Both the position numbers and the translations under genes were made by a program. The notes below the pieces were generated by a model. It was not told the origin of the DNA. It ran no database searches and saw only the letters and a list, made by a program, of their open reading frames with translations. From Flavobacterium sp. LC2016-13 (GTDB lineage Bacteria; Bacteroidota; Bacteroidia; Flavobacteriales; Flavobacteriaceae), in the NCBI RefSeq assembly GCF_009707955.1, contig NZ_WMDQ01000018.1, positions 1 to 64,000 of the forward strand: a stretch of 64,000 bases of DNA. Direction: 5' to 3'. Of the stretch, positions 17,793-26,786 are shown piece by piece. The first letter of the stretch is position 1. Every line of letters starts with the position of its first letter.

Positions 17793-18505
17793 ATGAAGTA
17801 TAAACTAATATTAATAGTTCTCTTATTTTCTGTATTTGGTTTTGCACAAAAGGATACAAATGGAAAATTAAAAACGGTTGTGATGGCTAATTATGAATTA
17901 GGCTATGTTTTGCACAAACCCGCCAATACAAAAGATAAAAAGCCATTAATAGTTTTTATTTCGGGTGATGGAGAAAAAGGAACAGACCTTGAAAAAGTAA
18001 AAATTCATGGGCCTTTAAAGTATTTAAAAACACATGAATTAGATGCTTATGTTGTTGCGCCACAATGCAAAGAAGATGAAAACTGGAATATAGAATCCAT
18101 TTATGAATTGATCTTGAAAATTCAAAAAGAAAATAAAATAGATCCGGACAGAATATATGTTACAGGTTTAAGTTCAGGAGGTTGGGCAGCATGGAATTTA
18201 GCACTTTCATATCCTGATAAATTTGCAGCAATTGTACCAATATCTGGTTTTGTTGATTTAATTGAGTTAGAAGGCGCTTGTAAAATTGCCCAAATTCCAA
18301 CCAGGATTTTCACGGATTACTAGATGATGTGGTAAAAGTAGATTACGCAATAAGCATCTACAAAGAATTAAAAAAATGCAATGCTTCAGATGTCAAACTA
18401 ACCATTTTTGATGATGCTGGTCACGACAGTTGGACAAGAGTTTATGACAATCCGGACATTTATGAATGGATGTTAAAACAGATTAAAAAGAATACAAACA
18501 AATAA
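17793..18505 (+). pseudogene. Secreted alpha/beta-hydrolase (esterase), frameshifted
   Basis: The start at 17793 follows the glucanase stop by 1 nt. The product begins with a signal peptide (to FGFAQ), then shows an esterase/dienelactone-hydrolase-like fold with nucleophile motif GLSSGGWAAW. The frame stops at 18321-18323. Adding one T to the run at 18307-18310 restores HGLLDDVV (acid) and DDAGHDSW (His) and a stop at 18503-18505, giving 237 residues. As written the Ser is separated from the Asp and His, so it should be inactive. It could remove acyl groups from the glycan if intact. Confidence 0.75.
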
Positions 18506-18515
18506 AAACAATAGA

Positions 18516-20816
18516 ATGAAAAACAAATTAGTCTTACTTTTTTTAGGATGTGCTGTTTTGGGTTATGCCCAGAAAAAGAACACTAAGAATGCAGTAACAA
18601 TTAAGCCAAAATCAGAGTTTGTAGCTGAGTTAATTTCTAAAATGACTTTAGATGAAAAATTAGGACAGCTAAATTTACCAACTTCTGGCGATATTACTAC
18701 AGGACAAGCTAATAGTTCGAATGTTGCAAAAAATATTGCCGAAGGTAAAGTAGGTGGATTATTCAATATAAAATCAGTACAAAAAATTAAAGAAGTACAA
18801 AAGATCGCTGTTGAAAAAAGCCGCTTAAAAATTCCGTTGCTTTTTGGTATGGATGTTATTCACGGTTACGAAACAACATTCCCAATTCCGTTAGGATTAT
18901 CTTGTACATGGGATATGAACCTGATCGAAAGAAGTGCTCAGATTGCTGCTCAGGAAGCAAGTGCTGACGGAATTAACTGGACGTTTTCACCAATGGTAGA
19001 TATATCTCGTGATCCGCGTTGGGGAAGAGTTTCTGAAGGTTCAGGAGAAGATCCGTACTTAGGAAGTCAGATTGCAAAAGCAATGGTAAACGGATATCAA
19101 CAACATGATCTTTCTAAAAATAACTCAATTTTGGCTTGCGTAAAACACTTCGCTTTATACGGTGCTCCAGAAGGAGGACGTGATTATAATACTGTTGATA
19201 TGAGCCATATCAGAATGTTCAACGATTACTTTCCCCCATACAAAGCAGCCGTTGATGCAGGTGTAGGTTCAGCGATGGCTTCTTTCAATGAAATTGACGG
19301 AATTCCTGCAACCGGAAATAAATGGTTAATGACAGATGTATTAAGAAAACAATGGGGTTTTAAAGGTTTTGTTGTAACAGATTTTACAGGAATTCCTGAA
19401 ATGATCGAACACGGAATGGGTAATTTGCAAGATGTATCTGCATTATCATTAAACGCCGGTGTTGAAATGGATATGGTTGGAGAAGGTTTCCTGACAACTT
19501 TAAAAAAATCTTTAGATGAAAACAGAGTAACCATTGCTCAAATTGATAATGCTGTTAAACTTATTTTAGAAGCAAAATACGATTTAGGATTGTTTCAGGA
19601 TCCATATAAATATTGCAACGAAAACAGAGCAAAAACAGAAATTTTTACTGCAAGCAGCAGAAAAGAAGCGCGCCAGATTGCAGCACAATCATTGGTTTTA
19701 TTGAAAAATCAAAATCAGGCATTACCGCTTAAAAAATCAGGAACTATTGCTCTTATCGGACCATTGGCAGATGCTAAAGAAAATATGCCGGGAACATGGA
19801 GCGTAGCTACAAAAATGGAAAATGCAGTTTCACTTTTAGCAGGAATTAAAGAAGTTGCAGGAGCATCGACGAAAGTTTTATATGCAAAAGGAAGCAACTT
19901 AGATTACGATGAAGATTTCGAAACGAAAGCAACAATGTTTGGTAAAACCTTGCACCGTGATGCCCGTTCGAAAGAAGAATTATTGGCAGAAGCTTTAAAA
20001 GTAGCAAATCAGTCAGATGTAATTGTGGCGGCTTTAGGAGAATCTGCAGAAATGAGTGGAGAATCTAGCAGCAGAACTAATTTAGAAATTCCACAAGCGC
20101 AAAAAGATTTATTAAATGCATTATTAAAAACCGGAAAACCAGTTGTTTTAGTTTTATTTGACGGACGCCCATTAGTTTTAACAGATGAAGAAAAATCAGT
20201 TCCGGCAATCTTAAATGTTTGGTTTGCAGGTACAGAAGCAGGTTATGCTATAGCTGATGTTTTATTTGGAGATGTTAATCCATCAGGAAAATTGACAACA
20301 ACTTTTCCAAGAAGCGTTGGTCAATTGCCAATTTATTACGCACATAAAAACACGGGAAGACCACTTTCTAATACAGAAGGGAAATTCGAAAAATTCAGAT
20401 CAAATTATATTGATGAAAGAAACGAGCCATTATTTCCATTTGGATTTGGTTTAAGTTATACCACTTTTGAGTATTCAAACGTGAAAATTTCATCTGATAA
20501 AATGAACTTTAGCGGAAACTTAAAAGTAACTGTTGATGTTGCCAATACAGGAAATTATGACGGAAAAGAAACCGTTCAGTTATACATCAGAGATTTAGTT
20601 GGTTCAGTAACAAGACCCGTTAGAGAACTGAAAAACTTCCAAAAAATAACACTTAAAAAAGGTGAAAAACAAACGGTGACTTTTAATATCACAGTTGAAG
20701 ATTTAAAATTTTATAATTCTGATTTACAATTCGTAGCAGAACCTGGACAGTTTGATGTTTTCGTTGGAGGAAATTCAAATGCCGATAAGAAAGTTAGTTT
20801 TGAGTTAACTAAATAA
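18516..20816 (+). CDS. bglX: GH3 beta-glucosidase
   Basis: 766 residues, BglX-like length. Signal peptide (to GYAQ), GH3 N-terminal TIM barrel with FGMDVIHG, SPMVDISRDPRWGR, KHF (about 210-212) and the nucleophile Asp at about 289 in GFVVTD, then the GH3 C-terminal domain with an acid/base candidate in GESAEMSGESSSR, and a fibronectin-III-like tail. It releases glucose from non-reducing ends in the periplasm. It starts 10 bp after the restored esterase stop, and a strong terminator follows it, so susC to bglX can be one operon. Confidence 0.93.
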   Translation: MKNKLVLLFLGCAVLGYAQKKNTKNAVTIKPKSEFVAELISKMTLDEKLGQLNLPTSGDITTGQANSSNVAKNIAEGKVGGLFNIKSVQKIKEVQKIAVEKSRLKIPLLFGMDVIHGYETTFPIPLGLSCTWDMNLIERSAQIAAQEASADGINWTFSPMVDISRDPRWGRVSEGSGEDPYLGSQIAKAMVNGYQQHDLSKNNSILACVKHFALYGAPEGGRDYNTVDMSHIRMFNDYFPPYKAAVDAGVGSAMASFNEIDGIPATGNKWLMTDVLRKQWGFKGFVVTDFTGIPEMIEHGMGNLQDVSALSLNAGVEMDMVGEGFLTTLKKSLDENRVTIAQIDNAVKLILEAKYDLGLFQDPYKYCNENRAKTEIFTASSRKEARQIAAQSLVLLKNQNQALPLKKSGTIALIGPLADAKENMPGTWSVATKMENAVSLLAGIKEVAGASTKVLYAKGSNLDYDEDFETKATMFGKTLHRDARSKEELLAEALKVANQSDVIVAALGESAEMSGESSSRTNLEIPQAQKDLLNALLKTGKPVVLVLFDGRPLVLTDEEKSVPAILNVWFAGTEAGYAIADVLFGDVNPSGKLTTTFPRSVGQLPIYYAHKNTGRPLSNTEGKFEKFRSNYIDERNEPLFPFGFGLSYTTFEYSNVKISSDKMNFSGNLKVTVDVANTGNYDGKETVQLYIRDLVGSVTRPVRELKNFQKITLKKGEKQTVTFNITVEDLKFYNSDLQFVAEPGQFDVFVGGNSNADKKVSFELTK

Positions 20817-20836
20817 TTGGTTTGTTAATTAGTAAT

Positions 20837-20870
20837 GCCCTTCGTACTGGTTATACGAAGGGCTTTTTTA
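20837..20870 (+). terminator. Terminator after the GH3 gene
   Basis: GCCCTTCGTA (20837-20846) pairs with TACGAAGGGC (20854-20863), followed by six T. Confidence 0.92.
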
Positions 20871-20936
20871 TAACCAATGAATTTTGAAATATACTTCTTT
20901 AAGAAGTATAAAATGATAATATATAAATTTTAAGAA

Positions 20937-22856
20937 ATGAAGAAACTATCCGCAATATCGCTTTTGCTGCTTATCATTGGATTTAATATCAAGATAACAG
21001 CTCAAAATACTGTTCCTGGAAAAACGGAATGGTTTGATCCAAATAAGGCAGCTACAACTTATTGTAATCCAATTAATATTGGCTATAACTATACGACATT
21101 TAATCATAACGGAATTCCTGAATCGCGCCGTTCAAGTGCAGATCCTGTAATTATTACTTTTAAAGGTGAATATTACTTATTTGCAACCAATCAGGCTGGT
21201 TTCTTTTGGAGTAAAGATATGTCTGACTGGAAATTTGTTTACGGAAGTTTTCAAAGAAAACCTGCCGATGACGATCAATGTGCGCCAGCTGCATGGGTTG
21301 TCAATGACACTTTATTTTACGTGGGTTCTACCTGGCAAAAAGATCATCCGGTTTGGAAAACTGCTGATCCAAAATCAGGAAAATGGTTGAGACATGTTGA
21401 TAAAGCAATGTTGCCAACATGGGATCCTGCTATTTTTCAGGATGATGATAAAAAAGTATATATGTACTACGGTTCAAGCGGAAAATTACCGCTTGTAGGT
21501 GTTGAAGTAGATTATAAAACCTGGTTGCCAAAAGGAGATCAGGCAGATTACGCAAAATTATATGCAGCAACAGAAGTTGAAGATATTCAAAAACCTTATG
21601 GTCAGGCAAAAGCTGTTGTTGGATTGGATCCTTCTGCACACGGTTGGGAACGTTTCGGACCAAATAATGATATGGAGCCTGCGCCTTGGGGTAATTTTAT
21701 AGAAGGTGCATGGATGACAAAACATAATGGTAAATATTATATGCAATATGGCGCTCCTGCCACTGAATTTAAAGGTTACGCCAATGGAGTGCACGTAGGG
21801 GATAATCCGTTAGGGCCTTTTACATATCAAAAACACAATCCGATGTCATACAAACCAGGCGGATTTGTAATTGGAGCAGGACACGGAAATACTTTTGCGG
21901 ATAATTATGGTAATTACTGGAATACCGGAACTTGTAAAATCTCGATAAAAGATCGTTTTGAACGTCGTATCGATATGTTTCCTGCAGGTTTTGATAAAGA
22001 TGATGTTATGTATTCAAATACATCTTATGGTGATTTTCCGACAAAACTTCCAACAGAACTTCGTAATCATGAAAACGGAGCTTCATCAGGATGGATGTTA
22101 CTTTCGTATAAAAAACCGGTAACCGTTTCTTCTTCTGAAGATTGTATGGAAGTTGAGACGCACAGAGTAGATAATGGCGGAAAAAAAGTATACGAGAAAT
22201 TCTGTTATGGCGCTTCAAATTTAACCGATGAAAATATCCAAAGTTATTGGTCAGCAAAAACCAGCAATCCCGGAGAATGGCTGCAGCTTGATTTGGAAAG
22301 AAAAATGCAAATAAACGCTTTGCAAATAAATTATGCCGATCATAAAGCGACACAATATAATAAAGCGATGGATATTTATTATCAGTATAAAATCTTCATG
22401 TCTGATGATGCTATAAACTGGACTTTGGTTATTGATAAATCTCAAAATGATAAAGATGTTCCTCACGATTATGTAGAATTAACAAAGCCAATTGACGCTC
22501 GCTACATAAAAATGGAAAACATCCATAATGCTTCAGGTTTATTTGCCGTATCTGATTTCAGAGTTTTCGGAAACGGATTATTAGCAAAACCAAAACCTGT
22601 TACTGATTTTAAAGTGAAGAGAAATGCAGCAGATTCACGTAACGCAATGATTTCATGGAAAAAGCAAGCTGATGCAATAGGTTACAACATTTATTACGGA
22701 ATTGCCCCTGATAAATTATACAACACTATTATGGTTTATGATGATGGTACGTATGATTTTAGAGGTTTAGACAAAGGAACAAAGTATTATTTTACAATCG
22801 AAGCGTTTAATGAAAATGGTATTGGAACAAAAAACAAGATTAACGAAGTAAAGTAA
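20937..22856 (+). CDS. GH43-type beta-propeller protein with discoidin-like and FN3 domains
   Basis: 639 residues. Signal peptide (to KITAQ); a five-bladed propeller of the GH43/62-type fold (about 35-400: SSADPVIITFKGEYYLF, TWDPAIFQDD, GNFIEGAWMTKHNGKYYM with the candidate catalytic acids); an F5/8 discoidin-like domain (about 420-545, EWLQLDLERKMQI); and an FN3 domain (to the end, YYFTIEAFNENG). Family members cut arabinose or xylose side chains; the substrate here is unknown. It lies after the terminator of the GH3 gene, with a 120-bp gap, so it may have its own promoter. Confidence 0.78.
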   Translation: MKKLSAISLLLLIIGFNIKITAQNTVPGKTEWFDPNKAATTYCNPINIGYNYTTFNHNGIPESRRSSADPVIITFKGEYYLFATNQAGFFWSKDMSDWKFVYGSFQRKPADDDQCAPAAWVVNDTLFYVGSTWQKDHPVWKTADPKSGKWLRHVDKAMLPTWDPAIFQDDDKKVYMYYGSSGKLPLVGVEVDYKTWLPKGDQADYAKLYAATEVEDIQKPYGQAKAVVGLDPSAHGWERFGPNNDMEPAPWGNFIEGAWMTKHNGKYYMQYGAPATEFKGYANGVHVGDNPLGPFTYQKHNPMSYKPGGFVIGAGHGNTFADNYGNYWNTGTCKISIKDRFERRIDMFPAGFDKDDVMYSNTSYGDFPTKLPTELRNHENGASSGWMLLSYKKPVTVSSSEDCMEVETHRVDNGGKKVYEKFCYGASNLTDENIQSYWSAKTSNPGEWLQLDLERKMQINALQINYADHKATQYNKAMDIYYQYKIFMSDDAINWTLVIDKSQNDKDVPHDYVELTKPIDARYIKMENIHNASGLFAVSDFRVFGNGLLAKPKPVTDFKVKRNAADSRNAMISWKKQADAIGYNIYYGIAPDKLYNTIMVYDDGTYDFRGLDKGTKYYFTIEAFNENGIGTKNKINEVK

Positions 22857-22975
22857 TTTTGTTTTATTTTTTAGAAAATGGGTTAATAAAATCACTATGA
22901 TTTGCAAAAGAATTTTGTTCCTTTGCTTAGCTAATTAACAAAGTGAATTAATTAACCCAAAAATGCGAATAACCT

Positions 22976-24364
22976 ATGAAAAAAACGATTCTTTTAACTG
23001 TTTTAGTTTTAAACGGATTGACATCTTTTGCGCAGTCAAATGATGAAAAAAACATTAAATTATTTTATAAAAAAGCTTTAACAGAGTCTAAATGTTACAC
23101 TTGGTTAGAGTATTTGTCTAATGATATCGGAGCTCGTTTATCAGGATCTCAAAATGCCCAACTAGCTGTAAATTATACAAAATCACAATTAGAAGGTTTA
23201 GGACTTGATAAAGTGTATTTGCAGGAAGTTATGGTTCCGCATTGGGTTCGTGGTGAAAAAGAAACTGCTTACATCCTTAACGGTAAAGTAAAAGCTGTAG
23301 TGCCAATTTGTGCTTTAGGAGGTTCTGTTGCAACACCAAAAACAGGATTAACAGCAGAAGTAATCGAAGTACAGGGAATTAAAGAACTTGCTGAACTTGG
23401 AGATAAAGTAAAAGGAAAAATTGTGTTTTTTAACAGACCGATGAACCCTGAAAACATTGAAACATTTATTTCATACGGGGCTTGTGTAGATCAAAGATTT
23501 GCAGGTGCAAAAGAAGCCGCAAAACTTGGTGCCGTAGGAACAATTGTTCGTTCTATGAACTTGCGTTTAGATGATTTTCCACATACAGGAGCTCAAAGTT
23601 ATGGCGATTTGCCAAAGGAACAATATATTCCAACAGCAGCAATTAGTACAAACGGAGCAGAATTATTAAGTGCAACTTTAAAAAGTAATCCGGCTTTAAA
23701 ATTTTATTTCAAACAATCGTGCGAAACATTACCAGACGTATTGTCTTATAATGTAATCGGAGAATTAACAGGAACTGTAACGCCAGAAAATATTATGGTT
23801 GTAGGTGGTCACCTTGATTCTTGGGATTTAGCTGATGGTTCTCAAGATGATGGAGCAGGAGTTGTACAAAGTATGGAAGTAATCCGTATTCTTAAAGACT
23901 TAAACTACAAGCCAAAAAATACAATTCGTGTCGTATTATTTATGAACGAAGAAAACGGTGGAAAAGGTGGAGCTAAATATGAAGAAGTTTCAAAACAAAA
24001 AAACGAGAATCATATTTTTGCTTTAGAAAGTGATTCAGGAGGATTTAGCCCAAGAGGATTCTCTATTCAGGCTGATGATACAAACTTCAAAAAAATACAA
24101 GGGTTTAAAGACTTTTTTGAGCCATATTTAGTGCACAGTTTTACAATTGGACATGCAGGATCAGATATTGACCATTTAACGTCTAAAACGATTGTAAAAG
24201 CTGGTTTAAAACCAGATTCTCAACGTTATTTTGATTATCACCACGCAGCAAATGATAAATTTGATGCAGTTAATAAAAGAGAGTTAGAACTTGGAGCAGC
24301 GACAATGACAAGTTTAGTTTATTTATTAGACCAAACGGGAATTGTTTTACCGACTTCAAACTAA
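22976..24364 (+). CDS. Secreted M28 family zinc aminopeptidase with PA domain
   Basis: 462 residues with a signal peptide (to TSFAQ). A PA-like insert (about 115-215) precedes the catalytic fold. The zinc ligand set is visible: GGHLDSWD (His), SQDDGAG (bridging Asp), MNEENGG (Glu pair), ESDSGG (Asp) and YHHAANDKFD (His). Such enzymes are periplasmic or secreted dipeptidases/aminopeptidases. It shares the strand of the carbohydrate locus but has no glycan link, and a hairpin ends it at about 24420, so it is probably an independent unit. Confidence 0.9.
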   Translation: MKKTILLTVLVLNGLTSFAQSNDEKNIKLFYKKALTESKCYTWLEYLSNDIGARLSGSQNAQLAVNYTKSQLEGLGLDKVYLQEVMVPHWVRGEKETAYILNGKVKAVVPICALGGSVATPKTGLTAEVIEVQGIKELAELGDKVKGKIVFFNRPMNPENIETFISYGACVDQRFAGAKEAAKLGAVGTIVRSMNLRLDDFPHTGAQSYGDLPKEQYIPTAAISTNGAELLSATLKSNPALKFYFKQSCETLPDVLSYNVIGELTGTVTPENIMVVGGHLDSWDLADGSQDDGAGVVQSMEVIRILKDLNYKPKNTIRVVLFMNEENGGKGGAKYEEVSKQKNENHIFALESDSGGFSPRGFSIQADDTNFKKIQGFKDFFEPYLVHSFTIGHAGSDIDHLTSKTIVKAGLKPDSQRYFDYHHAANDKFDAVNKRELELGAATMTSLVYLLDQTGIVLPTSN

Positions 24365-24386
24365 TTTCTTTTAATAAGATTTCTAA

Positions 24387-24421
24387 AAGCTACAAGTGTT
24401 GAACTTGTAGCTTTTTTTATG
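24387..24421 (+). terminator. Terminator between convergent genes
   Basis: AAAGCTACAAGT and ACTTGTAGCTTT form a 12-bp stem followed by a T-run. It sits between the M28 peptidase and the convergent Coq4-like gene. Confidence 0.88.
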
Positions 24422-24424
24422 CTT

Positions 24425-24892
24425 TTAATTTTCATGATTTTGTATTTTAAAAGTATTTCGAATAGTAGAAACCGGCATTAATAACATCTTTGAAAAATCC
24501 AGATAATGAAAAGGAAGTGCCAGTTTTCCTCTTTCGTATTCTCTAAAAAAATAATTGATTTTATTGGGATAAAAAACGATACCTGATAATGTTACTAAAA
24601 AGAGATATAAACTTCTTTTTCCATTCCCTAAAAGATAATACTGCATTCCAATTTCTTCTAAAACAGAAGTTCCTGTATTTGTCAAAACATGAATAATATC
24701 GTGATCTTCCAGTTTTGGCTGAATATCAAAATGATTTTTATAAAGAAAATTTCCTAAACCCAATCCTAAACTGCCTTCCGGATAATCAAGTAATTTTAGT
24801 TTATCAATTTGCCACGGTTTATTTTTCTTAAAATATTTTTGATATGGCGCTCGAGACAACTCATACATTTTTTCGATAATAGTGTCTTTCAT
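24425..24892 (-). CDS. Coq4-like protein
   Basis: 155 residues, no signal peptide. The motif H-D-x-x-H-x11-E is present (HDIIHVL, then Glu at the LEEIG), the metal-binding signature of the Coq4 family. Coq4 organises ubiquinone biosynthesis in other organisms; flavobacteria generally use menaquinone, so the role here is not ubiquinone synthesis as such. The C-terminal half is hydrophobic with FYPNKINYFFREYERG. It is monocistronic and convergent with the M28 peptidase. Family assignment is from the motif and general look, not from a search. Confidence 0.6.
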   Translation of the reverse strand: MKDTIIEKMYELSRAPYQKYFKKNKPWQIDKLKLLDYPEGSLGLGLGNFLYKNHFDIQPKLEDHDIIHVLTNTGTSVLEEIGMQYYLLGNGKRSLYLFLVTLSGIVFYPNKINYFFREYERGKLALPFHYLDFSKMLLMPVSTIRNTFKIQNHEN

Positions 24893-24941
24893 ATTTGGTT
24901 TTAGTTTTTAAAAGCTCTTTGAAATTCAAAGTAAAATAATA

Positions 24942-24975
24942 ATAAAAAAAGCTAATCAGGTTTTAAATTAGCTTT
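24942..24975 (-). terminator. Terminator of the YiiX-like gene
   Basis: AAAGCTAAT (24948-24956) pairs with ATTAGCTTT (24967-24975); on the minus strand a T-run follows. Confidence 0.75.
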
Positions 24976-25013
24976 AAGATTTTTCTATTTATTATAAATC
25001 ATTTTAGAAATTA

Positions 25014-25700
25014 TTAATAAGTATCCATTACGGTTTTTAGTAAATCAGAGTCGACAAGGTTAGAAGGGGCAACCACTTTTTCGTCAAGCGGAATATCATT
25101 TCCATATCGCTCTTTAAGTATTTTTTGTACTCTTTCATCACTTAAATTAAAGTCTTTCAATTGTTTTAGCTTACATAATTCAATATCAGCTGCATTTTTA
25201 TAGATTTTCCAGATTAATTCAGAACAATAGATTCTGTTATCCGTCCATTCAAAATAAGCATCGTATTCTTTTCCATCAAACTGCTGGCTGTAATTTTGCA
25301 TCTTTTGCACGATGACAGGAGTTAAAACCTGATCAGCATTCTTTAATCTTTTTACAACATATTTATTGTCTTTGCCATGCTGAATCCATTCATCAAACGG
25401 AGTTAGTTTTACAGGCTGAACAGCTTCAAAAACAAACCATTTTCCGTCTATATTGTAGATAATACCACAATGTGAAAATTTTGAATTCGTAGCAATTCTC
25501 ACTGCTTCACATTGAGGAGATTGTGAGGTTTGAAAAATAATGTCACCATCTTTAAGTTTACTTTGTATAGTACTTTCTGTCTTTCCTGCCTTTGTTTTCG
25601 AAAACGGATTATTAGGAAAAACAGACATTGCTACAAATAACGCAAGACCAAAACTTAGCACAAACGTAATTCCAAGAAACAGATATTTTTGTTTTTTCAT
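25014..25700 (-). CDS. YiiX-type permuted NlpC/P60 amidase-like membrane protein
   Basis: 228 residues from the ATG at 25700. This start places a basic N-terminus and one membrane helix (YLFLGITFVLSFGLALFVAM) first; a start 25 codons upstream would add a basic segment of no clear use. The catalytic pair of the permuted papain-like family is seen as FSHCGIIY (His) and RIYCSELIW (Cys). Family members are YiiX/YebB peptidases or lipid amidases. The product is probably anchored in the inner membrane, facing the periplasm. Monocistronic, flanked by terminators. Confidence 0.75.
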   Translation of the reverse strand: MKKQKYLFLGITFVLSFGLALFVAMSVFPNNPFSKTKAGKTESTIQSKLKDGDIIFQTSQSPQCEAVRIATNSKFSHCGIIYNIDGKWFVFEAVQPVKLTPFDEWIQHGKDNKYVVKRLKNADQVLTPVIVQKMQNYSQQFDGKEYDAYFEWTDNRIYCSELIWKIYKNAADIELCKLKQLKDFNLSDERVQKILKERYGNDIPLDEKVVAPSNLVDSDLLKTVMDTY

Positions 25701-25810
25701 CTTTGTATTTTTGAACGCTAAAAGTACATTATTACACTTTAGGCTGATTGTCTTTTTTAAATATTTTAACACCACCTAAAAGAACTTTGAATCGCAAAGT
25801 AAAACATAAA

Positions 25811-25850
25811 AAAAATAGCTGCCAAATAAATGACAGCTATTTTTTAAAAT
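25811..25850 (-). terminator. Terminator of the kdsA-omp operon
   Basis: AAAAATAGCTG (25811-25821) pairs with CAGCTATTTTT (25835-25845), A/T runs on both sides. Confidence 0.75.
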
Positions 25851-25865
25851 ATTTTTTAAGAAATA

Positions 25866-26768
25866 TTAAAGTCTGAAAATTCCACCAACAGCAATAATTC
25901 TCTGAACGAATGTAAAATGTTGCGAAGCTTTATCATCATTACTTTGTGTAGTTCTGATATCCGGCATATTGATATAACCTGTTTTTAGCTCACCTTGTAC
26001 ATAAAAATATTTGAAAAAGGTAAAGTTAATTCCAGCTTTTGCAGATACTCCGTAACCCGAAACGTGAAAATCATCATGACGTTCCATTCCTAATACAGTT
26101 GCATTTGTTTTTGGATATAAAACTCCGGCGCCTAAACCTTCAGTTAAGTTAATTTGAACTTTATCTGTATTTGTTATTCCCAAATACTTTGAAATATCAT
26201 CATGTCTGGAAACCTCTGTATTAATGTAATTCAAACCATCTGTATGTTCGTACATTAAAAAAGCAGTACCATTTTGAATTTCACCTTTCTCAAAACCACC
26301 TTCCTGAGCACCACCTTGAGACATATCTACAGGTGTATTATTATAAACTCCGTTGTAAATAGATCCAGGTTGATCAGCAGGTAAATTAATATTACCAGTA
26401 ACATTAGCTATTTGAGCCTGACTCATTACATATTTCATGTGGTCCCAACCAATAGAAACACTGTAGTGGTCGCTAAAAAAATATCCCATTCTAAAATTAG
26501 TCTGAGGAATTGTCATGTTAGCAGGATTCACGTAATCAACATGCCATCCTTTTGGTTTATCGTGAGCCACCATATTATCAACCGTAAAGTTGTAATCTTT
26601 ACCTCTGAAATTCACATCAGACTGACTGTAACTATCTCTGTTTCCTCCCCAGGAAATGAAAAATTTACCTTTTTTATGTGCTGTATATCTTTCTACTGTA
26701 ATTTCTTCCTGTGCAAATGTGTTCATAGAAAAACACACCAAAAAGAAAAATAAAATTTTTGTTTTCAA
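25866..26768 (-). CDS. Putative outer-membrane beta-barrel protein
   Basis: 300 residues with a signal peptide (to NTFAQ). Alternating aromatic/polar strands recur, for example KFFISWGGNRD, TNFRMGYFFSDHYSVSIGWD, GVSAKAGINFTFFKYFYVQGELK, and the chain ends in a hydrophobic/basic FRL, as in outer-membrane barrels. It lies 18 bp after kdsA on the same strand, so co-transcription is likely. No family name is recognised. A lipopolysaccharide-related role is only suggested by the kdsA neighbour. Confidence 0.6.
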   Translation of the reverse strand: MKTKILFFFLVCFSMNTFAQEEITVERYTAHKKGKFFISWGGNRDSYSQSDVNFRGKDYNFTVDNMVAHDKPKGWHVDYVNPANMTIPQTNFRMGYFFSDHYSVSIGWDHMKYVMSQAQIANVTGNINLPADQPGSIYNGVYNNTPVDMSQGGAQEGGFEKGEIQNGTAFLMYEHTDGLNYINTEVSRHDDISKYLGITNTDKVQINLTEGLGAGVLYPKTNATVLGMERHDDFHVSGYGVSAKAGINFTFFKYFYVQGELKTGYINMPDIRTTQSNDDKASQHFTFVQRIIAVGGIFRL

Positions 26769-26786
26769 TGAAATAATGTTAGAAAT

